This document shows positions 16,102 to 24,269 of a stretch of 64,000 nucleotides of DNA, piece by piece. Both the position numbers and the translations under genes were made by a program. The first letter of the stretch is position 1. Each line of letters starts with the position of its first letter. Origin of the DNA: an uncultured Oscillospiraceae bacterium (GTDB lineage: Bacteria > Bacillota > Clostridia > Oscillospirales > Oscillospiraceae); the NCBI GenBank assembly GCA_948616425.1, contig CAPGBJ010000066.1, positions 39,523-103,522 of the forward strand, read 5' to 3'. The notes under the pieces were generated by a model. The model was not told where the DNA came from. It saw nothing but the letters and a program-made list of their open reading frames with translations, and did not search any database.

Positions 16102-16336
16102 GAAACTGTATATTGTGGCAAAGGTCTTTGACCGGCCAGGCTGTCTCGCCTACCGCTGCAAAACGGCGAACGAGGCCCGATGTCTGCCGGGTACACTGGA
16201 GGCCATCCGGGCGGAAGGGGTTCAAATTGTAATTCTGGATTCCCCGGAAATTTATTCCGAATACGCGCCCTATGTCTACATTGAGGACATGAAGGAATTT
16301 ATCGACCGCGTCAGCCAGCTGAACCGGGCCGCCTGA
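16091..16336 (+). CDS. Small partner protein of the RelA/SpoT-domain protein (candidate antitoxin)
   Basis: 81 aa behind GGGAGGCGG, starting 11 bp before the upstream stop, so its translation is coupled to the synthetase gene. A beta strand KLYIVAKVFD opens it. LAYRCKTANEARCLPGTLEA and a second core strand VQIVILDSPEIYSEYAPYVY follow, with a terminal amphipathic helix EFIDRVSQL. I cannot place it with certainty; it resembles a short uncharacterised Firmicutes family (possibly DUF6718). A terminator follows at once, so the operon ends here. Confidence 0.6.
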   Translation: MGDKKLYIVAKVFDRPGCLAYRCKTANEARCLPGTLEAIRAEGVQIVILDSPEIYSEYAPYVYIEDMKEFIDRVSQLNRAA

Positions 16337-16366
16337 GCCCTGTCCGCAATATCCGAAACAGCATAA

Positions 16367-16392
16367 CCCCGCCCTGTGTTTCCAGGGCGGGG
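16367..16392. terminator. Bidirectional terminator
   Basis: CCCCGCCCTG / CCAGGGCGGGG hairpin with loop TGTTT between the converging small partner gene and the rubrerythrin gene. Confidence 0.85.
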
Positions 16393-16400
16393 TCTTACTG

Positions 16401-17003
16401 TTACGACCAGGGCGCCATCTCAAACCGGACAAAATAGCCCTGGGGGTGGCGGCAGACAGGGCAGTGTGCGGGGGCGGCGGTGGCCTCCAGCACAAAACCG
16501 CAGTGCAGGCACATCCACTGGACCTCCACCTCGGAGAAGAAGAGCTGGTTTTTCTCCATCAGGTCGGCGAACTTGCCGAACCGGTCCCCGTGGGTCTTCT
16601 CCACTCGGGCGATGTTCTCGAAGAGCTTGCCCACCAGGGGGAAGCCCTCGGACATGGCGGTCTTGGCGAAGTGGTCGTAGTCGTGCTCCCACTCCTGATA
16701 CTCGTTGTGCTGGGCGGCGCGCAGGTAGTCCAGCACTCCGGAGTAGATATCCACCGGGTAGGTGCCGTCCACCTTCACGGTCTGGCCGGCGCAGTCCTCC
16801 AGGGCGGCGTAGAACTGCTTGGCGTGGACCCGCTCCTGGTCAGCGGTGAAGAGGAACACCCCCTGGATGACGGCCAGCCCCGCCTTATTGGCCACTCCGG
16901 CAGCGATGGTATAGCGGTTGCGGGCCTGGCTCTCCCCGGCGAAGGCCCGCATCAAGTTCTCGCGGGTCTGGCTGTGGAGAAAGGCGTCGGTTTTATCGGA
17001 CAT
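16401..17003 (-). CDS. Rubrerythrin
   Basis: 200 aa. It is a non-haem di-iron peroxidase that protects anaerobes from hydrogen peroxide. The N-terminal four-helix bundle shows the iron ligands FAGESQARNRY (about 21-31), ADQERVHAKQF, and later MSEGFPLVGKLFENIARVEKTHGDRF. The C-terminal rubredoxin domain has CLHCG and CPVC (about residues 166-187), binding one FeS4 iron. ATG at 17003 has AAGGAGG upstream. It is transcribed alone, with its own AT-rich promoter region at about 17010-17060. Confidence 0.96.
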   Translation of the reverse strand: MSDKTDAFLHSQTRENLMRAFAGESQARNRYTIAAGVANKAGLAVIQGVFLFTADQERVHAKQFYAALEDCAGQTVKVDGTYPVDIYSGVLDYLRAAQHNEYQEWEHDYDHFAKTAMSEGFPLVGKLFENIARVEKTHGDRFGKFADLMEKNQLFFSEVEVQWMCLHCGFVLEATAAPAHCPVCRHPQGYFVRFEMAPWS

Positions 17004-17060
17004 ATTGAAACCCTCCTTAAATTAAACAGGTCAGGGTTAGTATGCCCAAAAAAATATATT

Positions 17061-17402
17061 TCAGCGCACAGGCAAGCCCCGCATTTGCCTGAACTTAACG
17101 CAGCCTGCTAGCAGGGCAGTAAATGCTTGATAGTCGCCCAGGGACAGAAGACGCCCAAAATAATTTGTTAGTTGTGGATAGGTGACCCACGTGGCCTTCA
17201 GCTCTCCTGCTACTTTCCGCATGAGTGGAAGAAACCGAGGGTCGGTCTGCGGCAGACAGATGCGAACCTCGGCTATGAGCCGATGTTCTGTCTCCATGTC
17301 CAAGCCCACCCACACGGGTGTGCGATAGTCTTCCCACGCAATGCACAGGGGGTACTGTGTGACCAGGTTGATTGCATTATTGACCTGCTGCGGATTCATC
17401 AT
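17061..17402 (-). CDS. Hypothetical protein, second gene of an unknown two-gene unit
   Basis: 113 aa, starting within the 3' end of the preceding gene (26-bp overlap) behind GGAGGG. No family recognised. It is soluble, with alternating strands and helices (LVTQYPLCIAWEDYRTPVWV; LLSLGDYQAFTALLAG). The overlap suggests coupled translation with the 185-aa protein. Base composition is clearly less GC-rich than the surrounding chromosome, suggesting acquisition by transfer. Confidence 0.6.
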   Translation of the reverse strand: MMNPQQVNNAINLVTQYPLCIAWEDYRTPVWVGLDMETEHRLIAEVRICLPQTDPRFLPLMRKVAGELKATWVTYPQLTNYFGRLLSLGDYQAFTALLAGCVKFRQMRGLPVR

Positions 17403-17934
17403 TGGCTTTTCCCTCCATGATCTTAGAAATTAAAGCTAGCTTTTTTTGTGCGCTCGGGGATGTGTCAGCTAAGAGCTGTGCGAAACGGCGGTTGAGCTCC
17501 AAGCGTATATCAATCTGTTGTACCGTGTTTACTGAATTGGCCAATTGTGGAGCACTTGTGAGACTGAGAAGATAAGCTGACAAAACCACTCTGGTGAGAA
17601 AAGCTGCTTTTACCTTTTTTGTGTTGTAAGTCTGCCTAAATATCTCAATAAGGGGCCTATGAAGCGTTGGGTCAATTCTGATTTTTAAAAAGCCAGGAAC
17701 AGGAAGCGTGGCCGGGACTTCCTCGAGTTTTGGTTTGTCCTTTGCCGCTTGAATCAGAACGTCGGATGCTGCGCCGCCCAAGTCTATGATGTAGCGGACA
17801 GCCCGGTCCCAGATACCAGGGCGAGAGCTGTCGGGGGCGGCATCTCCTTCGGCGTCTTGAATTGCCGCGAAGAGCTGGAAAAGGATGGCTGGCGGTCGGT
17901 TGACAACAAGGTAATCCTCAGAGCTTTGGTTCAT
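17377..17934 (-). CDS. Hypothetical protein, first gene of an unknown two-gene unit
   Basis: 185 aa behind AGGAGGGATC. There is no clear family. The middle, PGFLKIRIDPTLHRPLIEIF, then QTYNTKKVKAAFLTRVVLSA, has a strand-helix-helix look that recalls ribbon-helix-helix proteins, but this is weak. The C-terminus (RLELNRRFAQLLADTSPSAQ onward) is helical. The unit sits between rubrerythrin and pncB and has lower GC than both. No toxin or nuclease motif is visible in either gene. Confidence 0.6.
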   Translation of the reverse strand: MNQSSEDYLVVNRPPAILFQLFAAIQDAEGDAAPDSSRPGIWDRAVRYIIDLGGAASDVLIQAAKDKPKLEEVPATLPVPGFLKIRIDPTLHRPLIEIFRQTYNTKKVKAAFLTRVVLSAYLLSLTSAPQLANSVNTVQQIDIRLELNRRFAQLLADTSPSAQKKLALISKIMEGKANDESAAGQ

Positions 17935-18029
17935 GGCTGATCCCTCCTATTCAATATAATGCAAAATAATTCTTTTAAGATTATTCTATCGGGAAAGAGA
18001 ACGCTTGTCAAGGAAAATGTCTCTTTCCC

Positions 18030-18087
18030 TTGCTTTTTTTCCTGGGGGGAGTATAATAGTTCTAACAAGGGGGTGTCTTGTCACCCC
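18030..18087 (+). promoter_or_regulatory. pncB promoter and leader hairpin
   Basis: TTGCTT (18030-18035) and TATAAT (18052-18057) have a 16-bp gap. Immediately after, GGGGTG-6 nt-CACCCC (18070-18087) forms a small hairpin a few bases before AAGGAGG, which could limit ribosome access. Confidence 0.6.
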
Positions 18088-18107
18088 GATACAAGGAGGC
18101 TTTCTCG

Positions 18108-19556
18108 ATGAAAGCGAAGACAAATCTGACCATGCTGTGCGACTTTTACGAGCTCACCATGGCCAACGGCTACTTCCAGACCGACCTGCAGGACCGCATC
18201 TGCTACTTCGACGTGTTCTACCGCTCCGTCCCTGACAAGGGGGGCTTTGCCATCGCAGCCGGACTGGCCCAGGTGGTGGAGTACATCCAGGAGTTGTGTT
18301 TTGACGAGGAGGACTTGGCCTATCTGCGCACCAAGGGCTGCTTCACCGAGGAATTTTTGGCCTTTTTGAAGGACTTTACCTTCACCGGCGACATCTGGGC
18401 CGTCCCCGAGGGCACCCCGGTTTTCCCCAACGAGCCCATCCTCACCGTCCGGGCCCCCGCCATCCAGGCCCAATTTGTAGAGACCTTTATCCTGCTCACC
18501 CTGAACCACCAGAGCCTGATTGCCACCAAGTCCAACCGTATCGTCCGGGCCGCCGAGGGCCGGCCGGTGGCGGAGTTCGGCTCCCGCCGGGCCCAGGGGG
18601 CGGACGGCGCCCTGCTGGGGGCGCGGGCCAGCTATATTGCGGGCTGCGCCGCCACGGCCTGCACCATGGCCGACCAGCGATACGGCTCCCCCGCCACCGG
18701 CACCATGGCCCACTCCTGGGTGCAGATGTTCCCCGATGAGTACACCGCCTTTAAGACCTACTGTGAGCTCTATCCCAACAACGCCACCCTGCTGGTGGAC
18801 ACCTACAATGTGCTCAAATCCGGTGTGCCCAACGCCATCAAAGCGTTTCGGGAGGTGCTGCTCCCCCAGGGCATCACAAAGTGCGGCATCCGGCTGGACT
18901 CCGGCGATCTGACCTACCTGTCCCAGAAGGCGCGGGAGATGCTGGACGCGGCGGGCTTTCCCGAGTGCAAGATCGTGGCGTCCAACGCCCTGGACGAGTA
19001 CATCATCCGAGACCTGGTGCGCCAGGGGGCCCGTATCGACTCCTTCGGCGTGGGCGAGCGGCTGATTACCTCCCGGTCTGAGCCGGTGTTCGGCGGGGTC
19101 TACAAACTGGCCGCCATCGAGGACGACGGCGGAAACATCATCCCCAAGATCAAAATCAGCGAGAATGCCGCCAAAATTACAACCCCCCACTTTAAGAAGA
19201 TTTACCGTATCTTCTCCAGAGACACCGGAAAGGCGGAGGCCGACCTGATCTGCCTCCATGACGAAGAGATTGACTTCACCCAGCCGCTGGAGCTCTTCGA
19301 CCCGGATGCCACCTGGAAGCGGAAGGTATACACCGACATCGAGGCGCGGGAGTTGATGGTCCCCGTCTTTCAGGGGGGCGAGCTGGTGTATCAAGTCCCC
19401 GACCTCCAGGCCAGCCGGGCCTACTGCCAGCGCCAGGTGGATGCCCTCTGGGATGAGGTGAAGCGGTTCGAGAACCCCCACAACTACTATGTAGACCTGT
19501 CCCAAAAACTGTGGGATATTAAACAGGGTCTTTTGAACAGCCATGAGATGAAATAA
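18108..19556 (+). CDS. pncB: Nicotinate phosphoribosyltransferase
   Basis: 482 aa from ATG 18108, which has AAGGAGG 9 nt upstream (an upstream in-frame ATG at 18078 lies in the leader hairpin). It converts nicotinate and PRPP to nicotinate mononucleotide in NAD salvage. It shows the N-terminal MLCDFYELTMANGYF, the PRPP/active-site EFGSRRAQG (about 168-176) and GTMAHSWVQMF with the phosphorylated His. It continues with LLVDTYNVLKSGVPNA, GIRLDSGDL and the C-terminal FGVGERLITS. This is the clostridial long form. Confidence 0.96.
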   Translation: MKAKTNLTMLCDFYELTMANGYFQTDLQDRICYFDVFYRSVPDKGGFAIAAGLAQVVEYIQELCFDEEDLAYLRTKGCFTEEFLAFLKDFTFTGDIWAVPEGTPVFPNEPILTVRAPAIQAQFVETFILLTLNHQSLIATKSNRIVRAAEGRPVAEFGSRRAQGADGALLGARASYIAGCAATACTMADQRYGSPATGTMAHSWVQMFPDEYTAFKTYCELYPNNATLLVDTYNVLKSGVPNAIKAFREVLLPQGITKCGIRLDSGDLTYLSQKAREMLDAAGFPECKIVASNALDEYIIRDLVRQGARIDSFGVGERLITSRSEPVFGGVYKLAAIEDDGGNIIPKIKISENAAKITTPHFKKIYRIFSRDTGKAEADLICLHDEEIDFTQPLELFDPDATWKRKVYTDIEARELMVPVFQGGELVYQVPDLQASRAYCQRQVDALWDEVKRFENPHNYYVDLSQKLWDIKQGLLNSHEMK

Positions 19557-19592
19557 AAAATCAGCCCCGCCAGTCGGCGGGGCTGATTTTTT
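19555..19592. terminator. Bidirectional terminator between pncB and secG
   Basis: AAAAAATCAGCCCCGCC / GGCGGGGCTGATTTTTT, a 17-bp perfect stem with a 4-nt loop serving both converging genes. Confidence 0.93.
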
Positions 19593-19598
19593 ACACAG

Positions 19599-19829
19599 TT
19601 AGATCAGATTGAGAACCAGAGTGATGATGATCCAGAGGATGGCCACCCACTTGGTCATCTTGGCCAGCTTGGCGTCCAGACTCTTGGCCTTGTTCTTGGA
19701 CAGGAAGGTATCGGCCCCGCCTGCAATGGCCCCGGACAGGCCGGCGCTCTTGCCGGATTGGAGCATCACCACGGCGATGACGGCCAAGCCGCACAGGACC
19801 TGGACAATAGTGAGAATCAAATTCAGCAT
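19599..19829 (-). CDS. secG: Preprotein translocase subunit SecG
   Basis: 76 aa. It is a small subunit of the SecYEG channel with two membrane helices: LNLILTIVQVLCGLAVIAVV (residues 2-21) and WVAILWIIITLVLNLI at the C-terminus. The family linker LQSGKSAGLSGAIAGGADTF and FLSKNKAKSLD lie between them. AAAGGAACGAG precedes ATG 19829. Confidence 0.95.
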   Translation of the reverse strand: MLNLILTIVQVLCGLAVIAVVMLQSGKSAGLSGAIAGGADTFLSKNKAKSLDAKLAKMTKWVAILWIIITLVLNLI

Positions 19830-19942
19830 AGTTACTCGTTCCTTTCAAGGCCCTGGGGCCGAAAATTGACTGTGGGAAAAACTCAGAGTACAGAGAAGCA
19901 TACCACAGTTTCGGGGGGATTGCAAGTATTTTTCCGCAAATT

Positions 19943-20842
19943 TCAGGAATTTTCCCCTCTGACATAGTAGGCGGTCCCGTTTTGACACACCTCGGCCAGC
20001 CGGCCGGTGTCCACCAGGTACTCGAGGAAGAAGCGGACGTTGCGCTCGAAGCGCAGGGCGCGGGGAGGTCTGTGGGTGAGGAGCGTATAGAAGAGGCAGG
20101 CCGCCTCGTCAATCTGGCTGGCCGTCATGGGGCGGTCCACCAGGTTTAAAATCTCCTCCGCCCGGCGGCAGATCAGGGCCTGATTTGCGTCGATGAGGGC
20201 GCCAATCTCCTCCCCGGAGCACACCCCCCGGTGGGCCATGATATAGGCGTCACAGGCCAGATTCCGCAGTTTTTCTCGGCTTTCAGCGGCCATCTGCTGG
20301 CTTAGATTGTAGGGCAGCTTGGCGTTCAACAGCTCTGTGCTGAGCAGGGCGTCGGCGGTATAGCACACGTTGTCCGGGGTGATGGTGCAGATGTGGCCTG
20401 CGGAGTGGCCGGGGGTCTGGATGACCTGGAACTGCACCCCGCCCAATGTAAAGGGTCCGTCGTGGGGGGGAATGAAGTAATCGGGCTCGTGGATCATGCA
20501 GGACGACTCCCGCTCCACCGTCCCGGGAGAGAGGGTGAGGAAGTAGCACTTCAGCGTCAGCGGTGTGGAGCACATACCTGCCTCGGGAAAGGTGAGGGCC
20601 ACCTTTGTGCCGTATTTTTCTTGAAAATACCTGTTGTTAGCGCAGTGGTCCACGTGGGCGTGGGAGCACAGCACCCTGGCGGGGGTCAGCCGGTTGGAGC
20701 GGAGGGTCTCGTCCAGCTCCTCCCGCTCCCCGGGCAGGCCGGTGTCCAGCAGGATGCACCGGCCGTCGTCCAGCCGGTACAGGGGGATCAGCTCACTGGC
20801 CTCAATGACCCAGGTGTTTCCCTTGATGTGTGTCAGATTCAT
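19943..20842 (-). CDS. MBL-fold metallo-hydrolase
   Basis: 299 aa. The metal-binding motif HAHVDH is at about residues 61-66, with the second-site His in TPGHSAGH and the bridging Asp in YTADALL. The opening LIPLYRLDDGRCILLDTGLPGERE matches the lactamase-like hydrolase family. The roughly 80 C-terminal residues form a helical extension resembling a winged-helix end (RPMTASQIDEAACLFY, FLEYLVDTGRLAEV), seen in LACTB2-type members. Substrate unknown. The leader region carries the palindromic repeat at 20866-20942. Confidence 0.85.
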   Translation of the reverse strand: MNLTHIKGNTWVIEASELIPLYRLDDGRCILLDTGLPGEREELDETLRSNRLTPARVLCSHAHVDHCANNRYFQEKYGTKVALTFPEAGMCSTPLTLKCYFLTLSPGTVERESSCMIHEPDYFIPPHDGPFTLGGVQFQVIQTPGHSAGHICTITPDNVCYTADALLSTELLNAKLPYNLSQQMAAESREKLRNLACDAYIMAHRGVCSGEEIGALIDANQALICRRAEEILNLVDRPMTASQIDEAACLFYTLLTHRPPRALRFERNVRFFLEYLVDTGRLAEVCQNGTAYYVRGENS

Positions 20843-20865
20843 GATATCTCTCCCAGAAACATTGT

Positions 20866-20942
20866 GTAGGGCAAGGGCTTTGCCCTTGCCTCGTTACAGA
20901 GGCGGTAACTGATCGAAGGCAAGGGCAGAGCCCTTGCCCTAC
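20866..20942. repeat. Palindromic dispersed repeat (GTAGGGCAAGGGC family)
   Basis: 77 bp with the same inverted ends as the copy at 4691-4766. Again it sits in a short gap between same-strand genes, here just upstream of the MBL hydrolase start. Confidence 0.85.
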
Positions 20943-20958
20943 ACGGGGGAGCCGCAGC

Positions 20959-21318
20959 TCATAGATAGGATACATGCTCAATCTGAAGGGAGATGTCCCC
21001 CTCAAAGGCGATTTCCCCCCGCCAGCGGGCGGCGCAGTCGGGAAAGCTGAGGACGGCGGTGTCCTCTGAGGGAAAGACGGCCGAAAAGGGCTGGGGCTCC
21101 GACAGGTCCACCCAGAAGCAGCAGGACAGGTTTAACGAGGAGACCCCTGTGACGGTGAGGACCAGGTCGTGGTAATAGGACAGGTCGAAGCTGCCCACAA
21201 GGGTCAGGGTGTCCCCTTCCAGTTTGTCAATTCGGAAATCAGAAATCTCGTTTGACCGGATGTGCCGGTTCATGGCCTCGACTGTGGACGCGATGCCGCG
21301 CTGTTTTTGTTGATCCAC
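20959..21318 (-). CDS. Hypothetical protein downstream of mnmG
   Basis: 119 aa, starting 2 bp after the mnmG stop, so co-transcribed and probably coupled. No family recognised. A short helix (IASTVEAMNRHIRSNEI) is followed by a run of beta strands (DTLTLVGSFDLSYYHDLVLT, then NLSCCFWVDL, FSAVFPSEDTAVLSF), suggesting a small beta-sandwich or barrel. No signal peptide or membrane segment. Confidence 0.7.
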   Translation of the reverse strand: MDQQKQRGIASTVEAMNRHIRSNEISDFRIDKLEGDTLTLVGSFDLSYYHDLVLTVTGVSSLNLSCCFWVDLSEPQPFSAVFPSEDTAVLSFPDCAARWRGEIAFEGDISLQIEHVSYL

Positions 21319-21320
21319 CC

Positions 21321-23195
21321 CTACCCCTCTCTCTGCTTCAAATACACCATCAGCACCGCCACGTCCGCCGGGGAGACCCCGGACACCCGGCCGGCCTGGC
21401 CCAGGTTTTGGGGGCGGATGGCGTCCAGCTTCTGCCGGGCCTCCAGCCGCAGTCCGGAGATGGACAGGTAGTCGATATCCTTCGGCATAGGGCGCTCCTC
21501 CAGTCGGCGGACCTCCTCCACCTGGCGCAGCTGGCGCTGAATGTAGCCGGCGTATTGAATGGTAACCTCCACTTCGCTGACCACGGCGGGGGGCAGTTCT
21601 GGCCGGTCCGGGTCGAAGGGGGCCAGGTCGGCGTAGCTCAGCCGGGGGCGGCGAAGCAGGTCGGCCAGCCGGGCCCCGTCCTTGACAGGGGGCTCCCCCC
21701 GTGCCTCCAGCAGGGCGGTCAGTTCAGGCGAGGGGGGGGCGCCGATGTGCTCCAGCCGGCGGACCTCCCGATCTACAGCGGCATATTTCTCCAAAACCCT
21801 TTCATATTGTGCCCGGGGCACCAGCCCCAATTCATAGCCGATGGAGGTGAGGCGCCGGTCGGCGTTGTCCTGGCGGTGGAGCAGCCGGTACTCGGTGCGG
21901 GAGGTCATCATGCGGTAGGGCTCGTCGGTGCCCTTGGTGACCAGGTCGTCAATAAGCACCCCGATGTACCCCTGATCACGGCGGAGGATCAGGGGTGGCT
22001 TTCCCTGGATTTTCAGGGCGGCGTTCACCCCGGCCACAAACCCCTGAACGGCGGCCTCCTCATAGCCGGAGGAGCCGTTAAACTGCCCCGCCCCGTACAG
22101 ACCGGGGACAGCCTTGGTCTCCAAGGTGGACTCCAGCTGGGTGGGGTCCACACAGTCATACTCGATGGCATAGGCGCACCGGGTCATTTCGGCCCGCTCC
22201 AGGCCGGGAATGGTATGGAGCATTGCAATTTGGACCTCTTCGGGCAGGGAGGAGGAGAAACCCTGAATATACAACTCCTCGGTGTCCAGCCCCATGGGCT
22301 CAATAAACAGCTGATGGCGCTCCTTGTCGGGGAATCGCTCCACCTTGGTCTCGATCGAGGGGCAGTACCGGGGGCCTATCCCCTCAATGGTGCCGTCATA
22401 GAGGGGGGAGCGGTCCAGATTGGCCCGAATGATCTCATGGGTGGCCTGGTTGGTATAGGTGAGGTAGCAGACCGCCTGGTTTTTGGGGGGAGTCCCTGTC
22501 TGGAAAGAGAAGGCCAGCCCCTCCCCGTCCCCCTCCTGGAGCTCCATTTTGGAAAAATCTACACTGCGGGCGTTGACCCGAGGGGGGGTGCCCGTCTTGA
22601 ACCGGCGGATGGACAGCCCCAGGCGGACCAGACTCTGGGTCAGGGGCAGGGCGGCGGACAGACCGTCAGGGCCCGAGTCCCGGACCACCTCCCCCACTAC
22701 GATGCGCCCCCCCAGATGGGTGCCGGTGGCTACCACGGCGGCCTTTACCCCGTACACCGCCCCGGTGTGGGTGACGACAGCTGAGACTGCGCCCTGCTCC
22801 GTTAAAATCTCGGTGACCTCCGCCTGCTTTACCCACAGGTTTTCCTGTCGCTCCAGGGTGTGTTTCATCACCTTTTGATACGCCCGGCGGTCGGCCTGAG
22901 CCCGGAGGGACTGGACGGCGGGGCCTTTGCTCCGGTTGAGCAGCCGGTACTGGATGCAGGCCTGGTCGGCGGCCTTGGCCATCTCGCCCCCCAGGGCGTC
23001 CAGCTCCCGGACAAGGTGGCCCTTTCCCGTACCCCCGATGGCTGGGTTACAAGGCATGTTGCCCACCGCGTCCAGGTTGACGGTGAAGCAGAGGGTTTTC
23101 ATGCCCATTCGGGCGGCGGCCAGAGCGGCTTCAATCCCTGCGTGGCCCGCCCCGATCACGGCAATGTCAAATTGTCCGGCGTAATAGGTTTTCAT
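21321..23195 (-). CDS. mnmG: tRNA uridine-5-carboxymethylaminomethyl modification enzyme MnmG/GidA
   Basis: 624 aa. This FAD enzyme works with MnmE to install cmnm5 on U34 of several tRNAs. The dinucleotide-binding motif FDIAVIGAGHAGIEAALAAA is at residues 9-28. NPAIGGTGKGHLVRE, the TGTPPRVN block with a catalytic-region Cys, GLYGAGQFNGSSGYEEAAVQG and the C-terminal helical MnmE-binding domain follow. ATG 23195 was chosen because the conserved N-terminus begins there; a 42-residue upstream extension has no similarity. MnmE is not in the window. Confidence 0.96.
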   Translation of the reverse strand: MKTYYAGQFDIAVIGAGHAGIEAALAAARMGMKTLCFTVNLDAVGNMPCNPAIGGTGKGHLVRELDALGGEMAKAADQACIQYRLLNRSKGPAVQSLRAQADRRAYQKVMKHTLERQENLWVKQAEVTEILTEQGAVSAVVTHTGAVYGVKAAVVATGTHLGGRIVVGEVVRDSGPDGLSAALPLTQSLVRLGLSIRRFKTGTPPRVNARSVDFSKMELQEGDGEGLAFSFQTGTPPKNQAVCYLTYTNQATHEIIRANLDRSPLYDGTIEGIGPRYCPSIETKVERFPDKERHQLFIEPMGLDTEELYIQGFSSSLPEEVQIAMLHTIPGLERAEMTRCAYAIEYDCVDPTQLESTLETKAVPGLYGAGQFNGSSGYEEAAVQGFVAGVNAALKIQGKPPLILRRDQGYIGVLIDDLVTKGTDEPYRMMTSRTEYRLLHRQDNADRRLTSIGYELGLVPRAQYERVLEKYAAVDREVRRLEHIGAPPSPELTALLEARGEPPVKDGARLADLLRRPRLSYADLAPFDPDRPELPPAVVSEVEVTIQYAGYIQRQLRQVEEVRRLEERPMPKDIDYLSISGLRLEARQKLDAIRPQNLGQAGRVSGVSPADVAVLMVYLKQREG

Positions 23196-23412
23196 AGAGG
23201 CGTCCCCCTGTGCGATCAATTCGCCGTGTATTTTATCACGCTTTTCGGCGTGGGGCAAGAGTGAAGCTGGAAAAACAGAGAAGGAGCGGCCAGCGCACGT
23301 CTTTGCCGTCAGCTGGGCCATCCCCTGCCAATGGACGGCATCCGGCCATGGAAATCGAACAAATATTTGATTTTCTGCTTGACAAATTCGAACATCTGTT
23401 GTATATTTTGAT

Positions 23413-23576
23413 TAGGCGCCGTTTGAAAAATGGAAATATGCACAATGGCGAGGAATTTTTTTACCAGACAAACACAATTTTTCTTGAAATACTGGATGTA
23501 TTTCAAGAAAAATTGGGGCAGTATGCTGGAAAAAGGACCGCCGCTCGGGTGTATTGACATGTTCCAAACAGGCCCT
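23413..23576. repeat. 165-bp fold-back element, copy A (inverted relative to copies B and C)
   Basis: Diverged copy of the element at 26066-26230, in the opposite orientation: the ends read TAGGCGCCGTTTGAAAAATGG and CATGTTCCAAACAGGCCCT. The centre is a perfect palindrome, TTCTTGAAATAC / GTATTTCAAGAA, so the whole unit folds into a long hairpin. It lies in the divergent spacer between mnmG and the small membrane protein. Confidence 0.85.
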
Positions 23577-23677
23577 GGAACAGATGTTTCCTTTCGCCCC
23601 AGGTGGAATAGTCCGTTTTTTGGGACATATACTGGTCTATATTAACCTCAATCATGAAGGATACGGAGGAATTGGGA

Positions 23678-23953
23678 ATGCAGACCATGTACAATAAGAC
23701 ATCTAATTTTATTCGGCACAGCGGCAATATGATAGATCTGGATGAGTTCCGCCGCCGGCTGGAGCTGGCTGGGCAGCCCGAGATGTGGGCGGAACGTGGG
23801 GAGGAGGGGGGCTTCCAGCCGGTGGTCCTCACCTTGGCCAGAGGGGAGCGCCGCCGGGCCCGCCGGGAGCGCCGCGCCTGGACATTGGACACCTGCGCCA
23901 GTCTGGCTGTGGTGTTTATGACACTGGTCTTTGCCCTGCGCGTCATGGTGTGA
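23678..23953 (+). CDS. Small single-pass membrane protein, unknown
   Basis: 91 aa from ATG 23678 behind GGAGGA; an ATG at 23654 is in frame but lacks an RBS. The N-terminal half is soluble (MIDLDEFRRRLELAGQPEMW). A very basic patch follows (RGERRRARRERR), then one C-terminal membrane helix (CASLAVVFMTLVFALRVMV), a tail-anchored layout with the basic patch at the cytoplasmic face. No family recognised. Confidence 0.6.
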   Translation: MQTMYNKTSNFIRHSGNMIDLDEFRRRLELAGQPEMWAERGEEGGFQPVVLTLARGERRRARRERRAWTLDTCASLAVVFMTLVFALRVMV

Positions 23954-24092
23954 CCAAAAGAGGAGGAAGCCTGAATCCAGAACGCCGCAGTGTTTCTGGC
24001 GGTACGGGTTTTCGTAAAATGGTAAGAAACGGTTGGAGGCGCGGCGACTATATCTTGAATATTTCGTCGAATTCAACACAATTTGTGCGAAG

Positions 24093-24118
24093 AACACCGG
24101 GGATTTTTCCCCGGTGTT
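24093..24118 (+). terminator. Terminator
   Basis: AACACCGGGG / CCCCGGTGTT around ATTTTT, followed by a T-rich run, between the small membrane protein and the peptidase gene. Confidence 0.9.
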
Positions 24119-24171
24119 TCATTATTCACATTTTTTTAAAAATTTTTTTGGGGCTAGGCGAGAAAAAGGGG

Positions 24172-24200
24172 TTGACGGGAGAGGGGAAAGCGTGTATATT
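24172..24200 (+). promoter_or_regulatory. Promoter of the M23 peptidase gene
   Basis: TTGACG (24172-24177), 17 bp, TATATT (24195-24200); close to consensus, about 65 nt before the start codon. Confidence 0.75.
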
Positions 24201-24269
24201 GTTGTTACCATTTTGTAACTCTTTTTTTACGATTGTCATTTTCTGTTTTCAGTAGAAGAGGTAATGACT

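Noticed and set aside
21252..22784. 510-aa plus-strand frame
   Set aside because: Antisense to mnmG, which has full family motifs; no recognisable domain.
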